Below are positions 48,818-58,274 of a stretch of 64,000 nt of DNA, piece by piece. A program made the translations under genes and the position numbers. Under the pieces are notes generated by a model that had not been told where the DNA came from, did no database searches, and worked only from the letters and a program-made list of their open reading frames with translations. The stretch's first letter is position 1, and each line of letters opens with the position of its first letter. Source of the stretch: Qipengyuania citrea (GTDB taxonomy: Bacteria; Pseudomonadota; Alphaproteobacteria; Sphingomonadales; Sphingomonadaceae); the NCBI RefSeq assembly GCF_024171405.1, contig NZ_JALJZT010000002.1, forward strand, positions 2,108,001-2,172,000. The letters run 5' to 3'.

Positions 48818-50266
48818 ATGATCCGGACCCCTTCCCTCGCCGCGCTGGCGGCATCCGCCGCGCTGTTGCTGGGTGGCTGCACCACCACCAACAATTACAA
48901 CTATCCCGACAAGGCGCGCGCCGCCGCCCCTGCGCATGAAACGCAGGCCGCGGGCAAGGCGAAGAACGTCATCCTGCTCATCGGCGACGGCATGGGCATT
49001 TCCACCGTCACCGCCGCGCGCATCTATGCCGGCCAGAAGCAGGGGCAAAGCGGCGAGGAATACGTCCTGCCGTTCGAGACCTTCGACAATGTCGCGCTGG
49101 TCAAGACCTACAACACCGACGCGCAGGTCGCCGACAGCGCGGGCACGGCCAGCGCCATGCATACGGGTGTGAAAACCCGGATCGGCGTGCTCGGCTACGG
49201 GCCCGGCGTGACCACGGGCGACTGCGCTTCGGGCAGCGGGCACGAACTGGGCCTGCTGGGCGAAGAGGTGAAGCAGCGCGGACTGGCGCTGGGCATCGTC
49301 AGCACCGCGCGGCTCACGCATGCGACCCCCGCCTCGGTCTATGCGCGCAGCGTGTCGCGCGACTGGGAAGGCGATACCGCGATTCCCGAAGATCAGCGCG
49401 GACGCGGCTGCAGCGACATCGCGCAGCAATTGGTCGCCGCGCCGTTCGATGTCGCGCTGGGCGGCGGCAGCGTGGCATTCTTCGGCAAGCAGAACGGCGG
49501 GTTGCGGCTCGATGACGGCGCCGACCTGCCCGGCGACTGGCAGGCCGCCACCGGGGGCCATTTCGTCACCACCGCCGCCGATCTGGCCGCAGCTCCCGCC
49601 GATGCGCCGCTGCTCGGGCTCTTTTCGCCCAGCCACATGACCTACATGGTCGATCGCGACGCCGAGAGCAGCGAACCCACGCTGACCGACATGACCGCCG
49701 CGGCCGTTACCCGGCTGGCAGGCGACCCGGACGGCTTCTACCTGATGGTCGAAAGCGGGCGGATCGATCACGGCCACCACGCGGGGCAGGCGGGCTACGC
49801 GCTGGAGGAAGCAGTCGAGTTCGCGCGCGCAATCCAGTGGGCGATCGACAACACCGACCCGGCCGAAACGCTGATCATGGTCACGGCCGATCACAGCCAT
49901 GTGTTCACCATCGCGGGCTATCCGCGGCGCGGCAACGATATCCTCGGCCTCGTCGTCCCGCCCGCCGGCGGGGGCGGGGACGACGCCGATCCGATGCTGG
50001 CCGCCGATGGCCAGCCCTACACCACGCTTGGCTATGCCAATGGTCCGGGGGCTGTGAAGCACGATGCGGGCGCCGGCCGACCGACCCCCGAAACCGGGGT
50101 GATGGCGCATCAGCAGGCGCTGGTCCCCCTGGGCTCGGAAACGCATGCGGGCGAGGATGTCGCGCTCTACGCCAATGGCCCGGGCGCGGGCAGCGTGCGC
50201 GGCGTGATGGAGCAGAACCTGATCTACGACGTGATCCGCAAGGCATACGGCTGGGACGCTGAATAG
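48818..50266 (+). CDS. Alkaline phosphatase, lipoprotein form
   Basis: This 482-residue protein is an alkaline phosphatase that releases phosphate from phosphomonoesters outside the inner membrane. It has a lipobox LLGGC (Cys21) instead of a cleaved signal. The metal and active-site segments are LLIGDGMGISTV near 54, the nucleophile serine in DSAGTASAM (Ser107), RIDHGHHAGQ near 310 and TADHSHVFTIAGYP near 350. The start follows AGGAGA. A bidirectional hairpin terminator lies 31 bases downstream. Confidence 0.94.
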   Translation: MIRTPSLAALAASAALLLGGCTTTNNYNYPDKARAAAPAHETQAAGKAKNVILLIGDGMGISTVTAARIYAGQKQGQSGEEYVLPFETFDNVALVKTYNTDAQVADSAGTASAMHTGVKTRIGVLGYGPGVTTGDCASGSGHELGLLGEEVKQRGLALGIVSTARLTHATPASVYARSVSRDWEGDTAIPEDQRGRGCSDIAQQLVAAPFDVALGGGSVAFFGKQNGGLRLDDGADLPGDWQAATGGHFVTTAADLAAAPADAPLLGLFSPSHMTYMVDRDAESSEPTLTDMTAAAVTRLAGDPDGFYLMVESGRIDHGHHAGQAGYALEEAVEFARAIQWAIDNTDPAETLIMVTADHSHVFTIAGYPRRGNDILGLVVPPAGGGGDDADPMLAADGQPYTTLGYANGPGAVKHDAGAGRPTPETGVMAHQQALVPLGSETHAGEDVALYANGPGAGSVRGVMEQNLIYDVIRKAYGWDAE

Positions 50267-50297
50267 CCGCGCCATCGCGTCCCCCCATGCGAACAGC

Positions 50298-50335
50298 AAA
50301 AAACCCTCGCGCCGGGGGCATTGGCGCGAGGGTTT
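50298..50335 (-). terminator. Strong hairpin terminator, best on the minus strand
   Basis: AAACCCTCGCGCC at 50301-50313 pairs perfectly with GGCGCGAGGGTTT at 50323-50335 around a nine-base loop. The run of six A at 50298-50303 gives a T-run on the minus strand; the plus strand has only TTT. It probably ends both the candidate small RNA (minus) and, less efficiently, the alkaline phosphatase transcript (plus). Confidence 0.87.
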
Positions 50336-50420
50336 CCTGTGAGCGTTCGTCACGCTTGGAACGAGACGAACCAGATCGAGGGGGTCAACAGGGGGGAAAC
50401 CCGCCTCGTGTCGTCTCGTG
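50298..50420 (-). ncRNA. Candidate small regulatory RNA, about 123 nt
   Basis: The minus strand here has its own promoter (TTGAAC-N17-TAATTT at 50455-50427), a predicted start near 50420 and a perfect intrinsic terminator ending at 50298. The first stem pairs ACGAGACGA (50419-50411) with TCGTCTCGT (50369-50361), nine perfect base pairs enclosing a 41-base loop with two C-runs (CCCCCC and CCCCC). C-rich loops can pair with Shine-Dalgarno sequences. No open reading frame is convincing. It could also be released from the 3' end of the lolA transcript. I do not recognise a known RNA family (not tmRNA, 4.5S or 6S). Confidence 0.5.
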
Positions 50421-50426
50421 GATTAG

Positions 50427-50455
50427 AAATTAGGCCTCGCTCGATTGCTGTTCAA
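50427..50455 (-). promoter_or_regulatory. Sigma-70-type promoter of the candidate small RNA
   Basis: On the minus strand TTGAAC (50455-50450) and TAATTT (50432-50427) are separated by exactly 17 bases. Both elements are good matches to the vegetative consensus, unusually so for this G+C-rich DNA. It points away from lolA toward the terminator at 50298. Confidence 0.55.
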
Positions 50456-50509
50456 TGAACGCCATGGAGCGGGATAACGCATAGATCGCACAATTCGCCG
50501 CGTGCCCGT

Positions 50510-51172
50510 TTATCCCGGACGACGGGACGAACGGCGCGGGTCGCGGAAAGTGAACGCGCTGTCCGCCACCGCCACGCCGTAACGCTGGTTCGCGAGTCGG
50601 ACGGTGGTGCGATGGTTCTGCGAATCGAGCGCGACCCAGTGGGTCAGCCGCAGCCCGCCGGGCGATGCGGCATCGCGGGCGAAGATCAGCGTGATCACGC
50701 CAAACTCGGGCCGCTTGGTATCGCGTACTTCGACGCTGACGACATCGGGGTGGCTGGTCGGCACCAGCTTGCCGAAGCGCTTCACGTCGCGGCTCGGGTC
50801 GAGCAGCGCGCCAAGCGGCGAGTTCTCGATCGGCCAGCGCTGGACCTGGTTGACCTCGTAGTCGACCATATACATCGACTTGCCGTTCGAGACGACGAGC
50901 ATGGGCACGCCCTTCTCGTATTCGAAGCGGATCTTGCCCGGCCGCTTGAGCGTCATCACCCCGCGGACGGTCTGGCCGCTGCGGTCGGTCTGGACGAAAT
51001 CGGCCTTCATCGTGGAGATGCCGCGCAAGGCGGCAACGGCCTTGTCGAGATCGCCCTGGGCGGCGGCCACCGGGGCCGGCGCCAGGAGGGCGGATGCAGG
51101 AAGCGCCGCGGCCAGCGAAAGGGCTAGCGCGGCGCGAATCGATTTATGCTTTTGCAAAGACAAGGTGCTCAT
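50510..51172 (-). CDS. lolA: Outer-membrane lipoprotein carrier protein LolA
   Basis: This 220-residue periplasmic protein carries lipoproteins from the LolCDE exporter to the outer membrane. It has a signal peptide of about 40 residues (ending PVAAAQ) and the LolA beta-sheet domain with MKADFVQTDRSGQTVRGVM and KIRFEYEKGVPMLVVSNGK. The start at 51172 is that usually chosen, though the AGGAG site is only one base away; a TTG at 51163 has better spacing. The window's several lipoproteins are its potential cargo. Confidence 0.93.
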   Translation of the reverse strand: MSTLSLQKHKSIRAALALSLAAALPASALLAPAPVAAAQGDLDKAVAALRGISTMKADFVQTDRSGQTVRGVMTLKRPGKIRFEYEKGVPMLVVSNGKSMYMVDYEVNQVQRWPIENSPLGALLDPSRDVKRFGKLVPTSHPDVVSVEVRDTKRPEFGVITLIFARDAASPGGLRLTHWVALDSQNHRTTVRLANQRYGVAVADSAFTFRDPRRSSRRPG

Positions 51173-51207
51173 GCTCCTGCGGTTAGGGTCGGAGCATTGA
51201 ACCATCG

Positions 51208-51235
51208 CTGAACCCCGCTCGTTCCCGCGGTTCAG
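51208..51235 (-). terminator. Inverted repeat between rpmG and lolA
   Basis: CTGAACC at 51208-51214 pairs perfectly with GGTTCAG at 51229-51235. It lies just downstream of the rpmG stop on the same strand and upstream of lolA. No T-run follows, so it may be a weak terminator or an mRNA processing hairpin. Confidence 0.35.
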
Positions 51236-51246
51236 CTGGTTGCGCA

Positions 51247-51414
51247 TTACTTGATCTTGGCTTCCTTGAACTCGACGTGCTTGCGCGCGACGGGATCGTA
51301 CTTGCGGAAGGTGAACTTCTCGGTGTGATTCCGGGGGTTCTTCTTGGTCACGTAATAGAAACCCGTGTCGGCGGTCGAGACGAGCTTGATCTTGACGGTT
51401 GCGGGCTTCGCCAT
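51247..51414 (-). CDS. rpmG: 50S ribosomal protein L33
   Basis: This 55-residue protein is ribosomal protein L33 of the large subunit. It reads [18 protein letters not shown], then [16 protein letters not shown] and ends in KEAKIK. It lacks the zinc-binding cysteines found in the other L33 form, which is usual for alphaproteobacteria. AGGAA lies nine bases before the ATG. It sits 75 bases upstream of lolA on the same strand. Confidence 0.97.
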   Translation of the reverse strand: MAKPATVKIKLVSTADTGFYYVTKKNPRNHTEKFTFRKYDPVARKHVEFKEAKIK

Positions 51415-51454
51415 GGCGTGTTCCTAAAGATCTGAAAGGGGCCGATGGGCCCCG

Positions 51455-51498
51455 AAAAAACAAGGGCGGCGCGCAGAGCACCGCCGTTCCGGCGCGCC
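51455..51498 (-). terminator. Terminator of the pabB-rluA-arfB operon
   Basis: On the minus strand GGCGCGC (51498-51492) pairs with GCGCGCC (51474-51468), followed by TTG and TTTTTT (51460-51455). It lies 34 bases after the arfB stop and before rpmG. Confidence 0.7.
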
Positions 51499-51531
51499 CA
51501 TTGGGCGATTCACCGGCAAAAGTCAAGCATC

Positions 51532-51936
51532 CTACCAGTCGACCCGGCCACGCTTGGACTTCACTTCGCCGCGCGCCTTCTTGGCCTTGAGACGCTTGAC
51601 CTTGCCCACGCGATTGACGCGGCTCTGCTTGCGTTTGCGCGGCGGCGTGAGCGCTTCGGCAAGCAGCGCGACCAGCCGTTCGCGCGCCGCCTCGCGGTTC
51701 TGTTCCTGCGTGCGATATTCATTGGCGGTGAGCACGATTTCGCCGCCCTTGGTGAACTTGCTCCCGGCGATGTCCTTGAGGCGCTCGAACGATTCGGGAT
51801 CCATGCCCAGCTGGAACACATCGACCCGCAACTGGACCGAGGTGGCGACCTTGTTGACGTTCTGCCCGCCGGGGCCCGAGGAGGCGATGAACTTCTCCTC
51901 GGCAATTTCGAGAGCCTTGTCGGCTATCCTACCCAT
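51532..51936 (-). CDS. arfB: Alternative ribosome-rescue peptidyl-tRNA hydrolase ArfB
   Basis: This 134-residue protein releases peptides from stalled ribosomes lacking a stop codon. It has the release-factor GGQ motif at residues 23-25 (SGPGGQNVNKV) and a basic C-terminal tail (KRKQSRVNRVGKVKRLKAKK) that would lie in the mRNA channel. Length and layout match ArfB/YaeJ rather than RF1 or RF2. Its start overlaps the stop of the pseudouridine synthase gene by eight bases. Confidence 0.94.
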   Translation of the reverse strand: MGRIADKALEIAEEKFIASSGPGGQNVNKVATSVQLRVDVFQLGMDPESFERLKDIAGSKFTKGGEIVLTANEYRTQEQNREAARERLVALLAEALTPPRKRKQSRVNRVGKVKRLKAKKARGEVKSKRGRVDW

Positions 51937-52585
51937 CGCCGAAGCCGAGCGCGGTGAAATCGCGCGGGACGGGGGCAGTGGCGGCGATCGGCGGCTTGCC
52001 CTCGCGCGGGACGGTGATCGCTGCGGCATGCAGCATGGTGCGCGGGGCGCCCTTGCCGTCGCCATAGACCGGATCGCCCAGCAGCGGCAGGCCGAGCCCC
52101 GCCTCGCAATGCACGCGGATCTGGTGGGTGCGCCCGGTTTCGGGACGGAATTCGAGCAATGCGCGGCCATCGATCTCGGCGAGCACGCGCCAATGCGTGA
52201 TCGAGGGCTTGCCCTTTTTCGCCGCGATCATGCGCCAGCCCTTTTCAGCGCTGCTGATCTTGGACAGCGACAGTTCGATCGTCCCTTCGCTTGCGTCCGG
52301 CACACCGGCCAGCACGCCAAGATAGCGCTTTTCGACCCGCCGCTCCTCGAAGGCGCGCGAAAACCGCGTCAGCGCCTTGGGATTGCGCGCCAGCAGCAGG
52401 CAGCCGCTGGTATCGGTATCGATCCGGTGCACCGGCACCGGCGCGCGCTGGAACCCCAGCTTGAGGTGCTCGAAATGGTCTTCGAGACACGCGCCGCCGC
52501 GCCGCGGGCGTTCGATCGGCAACCCGGAAGGCTTGTCGATCACCAGCGCCTCGCCGTCTTCGAAAAGGATCGGGATCTGCATCAT
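51929..52585 (-). CDS. RluA-family pseudouridine synthase
   Basis: This 218-residue enzyme converts uridine to pseudouridine in rRNA or tRNA. The catalytic motif is HRIDTDTSGCLLL with Asp56, and the family's C-terminal GRTHQIRVH is present near 168. It lacks an S4 domain, like RluA. The exact target base is unknown. The ATG at 52585 overlaps the pabB stop as ATGATG/TGA and the product begins [10 protein letters not shown]. Confidence 0.92.
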   Translation of the reverse strand: MMQIPILFEDGEALVIDKPSGLPIERPRRGGACLEDHFEHLKLGFQRAPVPVHRIDTDTSGCLLLARNPKALTRFSRAFEERRVEKRYLGVLAGVPDASEGTIELSLSKISSAEKGWRMIAAKKGKPSITHWRVLAEIDGRALLEFRPETGRTHQIRVHCEAGLGLPLLGDPVYGDGKGAPRTMLHAAAITVPREGKPPIAATAPVPRDFTALGFGDG

Positions 52586-54393
52586 GTCTTGAGTGTCGCT
52601 TTCATCAGAAGCCGCAGCGCATTGCCGAGGAAGAAGCCCTTGTCCAAATCCTCGATCCGCAGGTCCGCTTCGCGTACGCGGCCTTGCTCGATCAGGGTCC
52701 GGCGATAGACACCGGGCAGCAGGCCGAGGCGCGCGGGCGGGGTGAGCAGGCCGCCGTCGCCATCCTCGACGAAGATATTGGTCACGCAGCCCTCGGTCAG
52801 CAGCCCGTCTTCGCGCACGAACAGCGCCTCTTGCGCGCCGTGACTGTGCGCGACGCGCTGGGCATCCTCGTAAAAGCTGCGGTCGGTGGTCTTGTGCCGC
52901 AGCCGCCAGTCGCCCGGGTCGACCGGCAGCGGCAGGACGATGCAGCGCGCCGGATCGGGCCAGGCCTGCGGCAGGTCGCGCGCCTCGAGCGCGATCGCGC
53001 CCGAGCGGGACGCGAGCAAGCGCACCCGGCTGGGCCGCTCGAGCACAAAACACAGCGCATGCAGCTGGTTGCGCGCTTCGTGGCGGTCGAAGGAAAAGCC
53101 GAGTTCGGCGGCGCTGTCCTTCATCCGCTGGAGATGCATTTCGAGCTGGGCGATGCCCTTGTCGGGGGTGAAACGCATGGTTTCAATGAGGTCGAATTGC
53201 GCGGCGCGGCAAGCGGGCGAGGAACTGCGCGCAAAGGCCCCCTTGAGCAGCGCTTCGCGCCATTCGGTGCGCGGTTCGCTATCGGCGACGATCGCGCCGC
53301 CCACGCCCAGCACCGTCTTGCCGCGGCCGTTCTCGATCTCGGTCAGCCGCAAGGTGCGGATCGCCACGTTGAAGGCTGCATCGCCGCCTGCGCCGATCCG
53401 ACCGATAGCCCCGCAATAGGCGCCGCGCGGATCGCGCTCGACCGCGTCGATCAATTCCATGGCGCGGATCTTGGGCGCACCCGTGATCGACCCGCAGGGG
53501 AACAGCGCCCGGACGAGATCGACCGCGCCTTCGCCCTGCCCAAGCCGGGCGCGGACCACGCTGACCATCTGGTGGACGGTGGGATAGCTCTCGATCGCGA
53601 AGGGTTCGTCCACCCGCACGCTGCCGGCTTCGGCGACGCGAGCGAGATCGTTGCGCATCAAATCGACGATCATCAGATTCTCGGCGCGGTCCTTGACCGA
53701 ACCGGCGAGCTCCGCGGCCAGCGCTGCATCCGTCTCCGCATCGCTGCCCCGCGGGCGGGTGCCCTTCATCGGCTTGGCCTTGGCCTCGCCATCCTTGAGC
53801 GAGACGAACAATTCGGGACTGAGGCTGAGCAGCCAGTGCGAGCCGTGGAAAATCACGCCGCCATAGCCCGCCTGCGCCGCCGGACGTAGCGCGGCGTAAA
53901 GCCCCAGCGGATCGCCGGTGAAATTGCCCGCTAGCGGGAAGGTCAAATTGGCCTGGTAGATATCGCCCGCGCGGATCGCGTCCTGCAGCGCCCCGAAAGC
54001 CTGCGCATAGCCGCCCGGTGACAGCTGCGGCTCGAGCGGACCGACACTGCCGCCGCCTTGCGCATGCGCTGCCAGCCAGTCGGGCATGTCGGCGGCGGCG
54101 ATCCGCGTCGGTGCATCGAACAGGCCGAGCCAGACCAGCGGCCCGGCGCCGCCGCTGCGCGCATCGGCCAGCGGGCGAAGCCGGTCTTCCAGCGCCAGTC
54201 CTGCCTCATAGGCGATAAAGCCCGCGAGTTCGCCGCCTGCCTGCCGCGCGGCTTCCGCCGCCGCGAGCACCTCAGCCACCTGTTCGGGGCGCTGGGCGAT
54301 GAAGATTTCGCGCGGGTTCTCGAACAGCAGAGCATCCGCCGCGCCGCATTCGCGCGCATCGTCGAGCAGGACAAAGGGACGCTTTTCCGCCAT
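52582..54393 (-). CDS. pabB: Fused aminodeoxychorismate synthase component I and 4-amino-4-deoxychorismate lyase
   Basis: This 603-residue protein joins two folate-pathway enzymes. Residues about 1-390 form the chorismate-binding PabB domain with [19 protein letters not shown] and [17 protein letters not shown]. Residues about 400-603 form a PLP fold-type IV lyase (PabC) with [12 protein letters not shown], the likely Lys in LRHKTTDRS and EGCVTNIF. Together they make 4-aminobenzoate; a separate glutaminase or free ammonia supplies nitrogen. The fusion is common in proteobacteria. It heads the operon with the pseudouridine synthase and arfB. Confidence 0.94.
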   Translation of the reverse strand: MAEKRPFVLLDDARECGAADALLFENPREIFIAQRPEQVAEVLAAAEAARQAGGELAGFIAYEAGLALEDRLRPLADARSGGAGPLVWLGLFDAPTRIAAADMPDWLAAHAQGGGSVGPLEPQLSPGGYAQAFGALQDAIRAGDIYQANLTFPLAGNFTGDPLGLYAALRPAAQAGYGGVIFHGSHWLLSLSPELFVSLKDGEAKAKPMKGTRPRGSDAETDAALAAELAGSVKDRAENLMIVDLMRNDLARVAEAGSVRVDEPFAIESYPTVHQMVSVVRARLGQGEGAVDLVRALFPCGSITGAPKIRAMELIDAVERDPRGAYCGAIGRIGAGGDAAFNVAIRTLRLTEIENGRGKTVLGVGGAIVADSEPRTEWREALLKGAFARSSSPACRAAQFDLIETMRFTPDKGIAQLEMHLQRMKDSAAELGFSFDRHEARNQLHALCFVLERPSRVRLLASRSGAIALEARDLPQAWPDPARCIVLPLPVDPGDWRLRHKTTDRSFYEDAQRVAHSHGAQEALFVREDGLLTEGCVTNIFVEDGDGGLLTPPARLGLLPGVYRRTLIEQGRVREADLRIEDLDKGFFLGNALRLLMKATLKT

Positions 54394-54504
54394 CGGTGCC
54401 AGCCTTTACCGCAAGTGCTGCGCCTGTCGAGGGATAGCTTGACCGCACCCACAAGGCTGCGCCACACCGCAAGGGCGGGCAAACCATCGGGAGCGGGCAG
54501 CGCA

Positions 54505-56079
54505 ATGAGCGAGATTTTCCTTGGACTGGGCGGAAATGGCGAGAACCAGTACTTGCGGCTCGACCAGGCCAATCGCCACGGTCTGATCGCCGGGGCGACG
54601 GGCACTGGCAAGACGGTGACGCTGCAGGGGCTGGCGGAAAGTTTCTCCGCCAATGGCGTCCCGGTCTTCGTTGCCGATGTGAAGGGCGATCTGGCGGGTA
54701 TCTCGATGGCCGGTTCGCCGCAGTTCAAGCATGCCGCCAAGCTCGAAGCACGGGCGGCGGAACTGGGCTTGGAAGACTATGCTTATGCCGACAATGCCGC
54801 CGTTTTCTGGGATCTGTATGGCGAGCAGGGTTTCCCGATCCGCACCACCATTTCGGAAATGGGGCCGTTGCTGCTGGCGCGGTTGCTCGATCTCAACGAG
54901 ACGCAGGAAGGTGTGCTCAACATCATCTTCCGCCATGCCGACGATGATGGACTGCTGCTGCTCGACCTTGGCGACCTGCAGTCCATGCTCGCCTATGCCT
55001 ACGAGAACGCGAAGGAGCTTTCGGGCACTTACGGCAATGTGTCGAAGGCCAGCGTCGGCGCGATCCAGCGGCAGCTGCTCAGCTTCGAGAGCCAGGGCGC
55101 GGACATGTTTTTCGGCGAACCCGCGCTGGAGATCGACGATTTCCTCGCGCTCGACGACCAGGGCCGGGGCGTGATCAACGTGCTCGCCGCGGACAAGCTG
55201 ATGCGCGGGCCCAAGCTGTACGCCACCTTCCTGCTGTGGTTGCTGGCCGAATTGTTCGAAAGCCTGCCCGAAGTGGGCGATCCCGAAAAACCCAGGCTGG
55301 TGTTCTTCTTCGACGAAGCGCACCTGCTGTTCGATGACGCGCCCGAAGCGCTCGAAGACAAGGTCGAACAGGTTGTGCGCCTGATCCGTTCGAAGGGCGT
55401 GGGCGTCTATTTCGTCACGCAGAACCCGATCGACATTCCCGAAAAGATCGCCGGCCAGCTGGGCAACCGCGTCCAGCATGCGCTGCGCGCCTTCACCCCG
55501 CGCGACCAGCGCGCGATCAAGGCGGCAGCGGAAACCTTCCGCATCAATCCCGAACTCGATGTCGCGCAGGCGATCACCGAACTGAAGGTGGGCGAGGCGC
55601 TGGTTTCCTCGCTCGACGAGGACGGGGCGCCGACGGTGGTCCAGCGGACGCTCATCAAACCGCCGCAATCGCGTCTTGGCCCGGTGACCGAGAAGGAGCG
55701 CAAGATCGTCAATTCGGTCAGCGCGCTCGACGGGAAATACGATGTCGCGGTCGATCGCGAGAGCGCCGAGGAAGTGCTCGCCGCCAAGGCAGTCGACGCG
55801 GCCGCGACCGCCAAGGAGGTCGAGGAGAAGGGCGAAACCGAAGTACGCAAGCGCAGCCGCAAGACCACTTCGCTATGGGAAAAGGCGGGCAAGGCCGCCG
55901 CGGGGGCTGCCGCGAGCAGCGCCGCCTCGCTCATCGCGGCCAAGGTGCTGGGCAAGAAAAGCCGCGCCAATCCGGCACGGTCGGCTGCGACTTCGGCCGC
56001 CGGGTCGATCGCGACCGAGTTTGGCGGCAGTATCGCGGGCCGCTTCGTCCGCAATCTGGTCGGCGGGTTGATGCGCTAG
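54505..56079 (+). CDS. HerA-like ATPase (DUF853)
   Basis: This 524-residue protein is a DUF853/HerA-like P-loop ATPase. Walker A is GATGTGKT at residues 30-37 and Walker B is [15 protein letters not shown] near 272; an arginine-rich sensor region [16 protein letters not shown] follows. The C-terminal 100 residues are alanine-rich with glycine-alanine repeats ([19 protein letters not shown]), perhaps membrane- or self-associating. Relatives are called DNA helicase HerA or YjgR; the physiological role is not known. Its TAG overlaps the stop of the opposite histidine kinase gene within the palindrome CTAG. Confidence 0.88.
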   Translation: MSEIFLGLGGNGENQYLRLDQANRHGLIAGATGTGKTVTLQGLAESFSANGVPVFVADVKGDLAGISMAGSPQFKHAAKLEARAAELGLEDYAYADNAAVFWDLYGEQGFPIRTTISEMGPLLLARLLDLNETQEGVLNIIFRHADDDGLLLLDLGDLQSMLAYAYENAKELSGTYGNVSKASVGAIQRQLLSFESQGADMFFGEPALEIDDFLALDDQGRGVINVLAADKLMRGPKLYATFLLWLLAELFESLPEVGDPEKPRLVFFFDEAHLLFDDAPEALEDKVEQVVRLIRSKGVGVYFVTQNPIDIPEKIAGQLGNRVQHALRAFTPRDQRAIKAAAETFRINPELDVAQAITELKVGEALVSSLDEDGAPTVVQRTLIKPPQSRLGPVTEKERKIVNSVSALDGKYDVAVDRESAEEVLAAKAVDAAATAKEVEEKGETEVRKRSRKTTSLWEKAGKAAAGAAASSAASLIAAKVLGKKSRANPARSAATSAAGSIATEFGGSIAGRFVRNLVGGLMR

Positions 56080-57491
56080 GTCGGAATGCGGATTTCGGCG
56101 CGCAAACCGCCTTCGGGACGGTTGGCGAGCGTCAACGTCCCGCCATGCTGTTCGGCCACCGCGCGCGCCAGCGTCAGACCCAGCCCGGAACCGCCGGTTT
56201 CACGATTGCGGCTCGCCTCGCCTCGGGTGAAGGGCTCGAGCATTTCGTGAATGCGGTCCTCGGGAATGCCGGGGCCTTCGTCCTCGACTCGTAGCACGGC
56301 CATGCCGTTCTCGCGCAGCACGCTGACATGTGCGGTGCCGGCATAGCGCAGCGCATTGGTGACGAGATTGCGCAGGCCCCGCTTGAGCCATGTGAGATGC
56401 ACCGGGGCGGCGATGCGCGCGCCGCCGGCAAGCGTGACCGGCTGGCCCAAATCCTCGAATTCCTCGATCACCGACGCGGCCAGCGCGCCGAGCTCGGTCA
56501 TTTCGGGCGGCGCATCGCTGCGTCCGATCCGCGCGAGCGAAAGGATTTCGTCGAGCGTGCGGGTGATATCCTCGATCGTCGCCGCCATCTTGTGCCGCGC
56601 GCCTTCATCCTCGACGCTTTCGATGCGCACCCGAAGCGCGGCGAGCGGGGTTTTCAGATCATGCCCGATGGCGCCGAGCATGACGTCCTTTTCGTCGAGC
56701 ATCGAACCGATCCGTCCCTGCATCGCATTATGCGCTTCGATCAGTCGGCGGACATCCTGCGGGCCGCTGGGCACCAGCGGTTCCTCGGGCGCGCCCGCGC
56801 TGCCGAACCGCCGGGTGCGGTCGGCCAGCGCGGCGAGCGGGCGGGTGATCCGGCGCAGCACGAAATAGAGCAGGCCGACGAGCACCAGGAACAGGATCAG
56901 CGTCTGGAGAACGAGGGTGCGGACGATCCCGCGATCGGGGGGTGGCACTGCGAGGCGGGCGACCTGCCAGCCATCGGTGCCCGCCTGCCGCAGGCCGACG
57001 ACCAGCAATTCATGCGGCGCGGTGCGCAGGCGCTGGTCCCATACGGGGTGGGTCTGCTCCAGCTGGCCGACGAGCGGATCCGACTTCAGCGAGCGGTCGG
57101 TGACGACGATTTCGGCCACTTCGAGGCCCTGGCGTTCAAGCTGGCGCGTGATCGCGGCCTCGCGCGCCGAATTGCGTTCTTCGCCGGAGAGCAGCGGGCT
57201 GGTCTCGCTTTGCGAGAAACGAATGCTGCGCGGCAAGCGGATGAACGGTTCGTCCTCGACGGGGCCGGGCCGGCCCGATGGCGGACGCGCGCGCCGGCGC
57301 CGTTCGTCGCGCAGGTCGCGGCGCTGGCCGACGAGGAGCTGGAAGCTCGCAGCGCTGGTCACGGCAAGCTCGCGCCGCTCGGAAGCCGCGCGGTAGAGCA
57401 TGGTCGCCGAGATTGCCTGCGCGATCAGCAGCGCAGCGGCCAGCGCCAGCATGACCTGGCCGAGCAGGCTACGGGGCAGGAAACGCGTCAT
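56076..57491 (-). CDS. Sensor histidine kinase
   Basis: This 471-residue membrane kinase has two transmembrane helices (about 10-32 and 190-212) flanking a periplasmic domain of about 155 residues, then HAMP and kinase domains. The phosphoacceptor is His277 in [11 protein letters not shown], with N box [12 protein letters not shown]1 DEGPGIPED and G2 [10 protein letters not shown]. It pairs with the response regulator at 57488, whose stop overlaps its start by four bases. The signal is unknown; the neighbouring EF-hand protein may hint at calcium. Confidence 0.95.
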   Translation of the reverse strand: MTRFLPRSLLGQVMLALAAALLIAQAISATMLYRAASERRELAVTSAASFQLLVGQRRDLRDERRRRARPPSGRPGPVEDEPFIRLPRSIRFSQSETSPLLSGEERNSAREAAITRQLERQGLEVAEIVVTDRSLKSDPLVGQLEQTHPVWDQRLRTAPHELLVVGLRQAGTDGWQVARLAVPPPDRGIVRTLVLQTLILFLVLVGLLYFVLRRITRPLAALADRTRRFGSAGAPEEPLVPSGPQDVRRLIEAHNAMQGRIGSMLDEKDVMLGAIGHDLKTPLAALRVRIESVEDEGARHKMAATIEDITRTLDEILSLARIGRSDAPPEMTELGALAASVIEEFEDLGQPVTLAGGARIAAPVHLTWLKRGLRNLVTNALRYAGTAHVSVLRENGMAVLRVEDEGPGIPEDRIHEMLEPFTRGEASRNRETGGSGLGLTLARAVAEQHGGTLTLANRPEGGLRAEIRIPT

Positions 57492-58225
57492 GCGCTGTCG
57501 TCGCGCGCCACGCGCGTGACCTCGGCACCGAAGCGATAGCCGCCGCCGCGTACGGTCTGGATGAAATGCGGATTGCGGCTGTCGGTTTCGATCTTGCGCC
57601 TTAGCCGGCTGATCTGGTTGTCGACCGCGCGGTCGAATAGCTGCGCCTCGCGCCCCTGCACCATATCGAGCAACCGGTCGCGGTCGAGGACCTGCCGCGG
57701 ATGATCGCAAAAGGCGCGCAGCATGCGGAACTCGGCGGTCGAGAGCGGCACCAGCGCATTGTCGGGGTCGGTCAGGCGGCGTTTGAGGGGATCGAGCTGC
57801 CAGTCTTCGAACCGATAGAGCAATTCCTCGTCGGCCACGGCGGCCGGCCGTTCGGCACGGCGCAGCACCGAGCGGATGCGCGCCACCAGTTCGCGTGGTT
57901 CGAAAGGCTTGGTGACATAATCGTCGGCACCAATTTCCAGGCCGATGATCCGGTCCATGGCTTCGCCCTTGGCGGTCAGCAGGATCGTCGGCAGGCCGCG
58001 GCTTTCGACCAGGTGGCGGCACAGCGACAGCCCGTCTTCTCCGGGCATCATGATGTCGAGCAGCGCGAGGTCGGGCAGGTCCTGCGCCAGCAGCGTGCGC
58101 GCCTGCGCGGCGCTGTCCGCCTCGCGCACGACGAACCCCTGGCGGGTAAGATACTCCGCCAGGGGTTCGCGCAGGCTGCTTTCGTCATCGACGAGCAGGA
58201 TGGAAGTGGGCGCGGGTTCGGTCAT
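57488..58225 (-). CDS. OmpR-family response regulator
   Basis: This 245-residue protein has a receiver domain with phosphoacceptor Asp57 (LALLDIMMPGEDG) and conserved lysine in LLTAKGEA, followed by a winged-helix DNA-binding domain (LSTAEFRMLRAFCDHPRQVLDR, then RLRRKIE and TVRGGGYRFG). It is activated by the histidine kinase encoded next. The EF-hand gene lies 49 bases upstream on the same strand and is a likely member of its operon and perhaps its regulon. Confidence 0.95.
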   Translation of the reverse strand: MTEPAPTSILLVDDESSLREPLAEYLTRQGFVVREADSAAQARTLLAQDLPDLALLDIMMPGEDGLSLCRHLVESRGLPTILLTAKGEAMDRIIGLEIGADDYVTKPFEPRELVARIRSVLRRAERPAAVADEELLYRFEDWQLDPLKRRLTDPDNALVPLSTAEFRMLRAFCDHPRQVLDRDRLLDMVQGREAQLFDRAVDNQISRLRRKIETDSRNPHFIQTVRGGGYRFGAEVTRVARDDSA

Positions 58226-58274
58226 AGGTAATCCAATCCCGCGCCTACCGCCCGGTGGTCCCTGCGATCAACCG

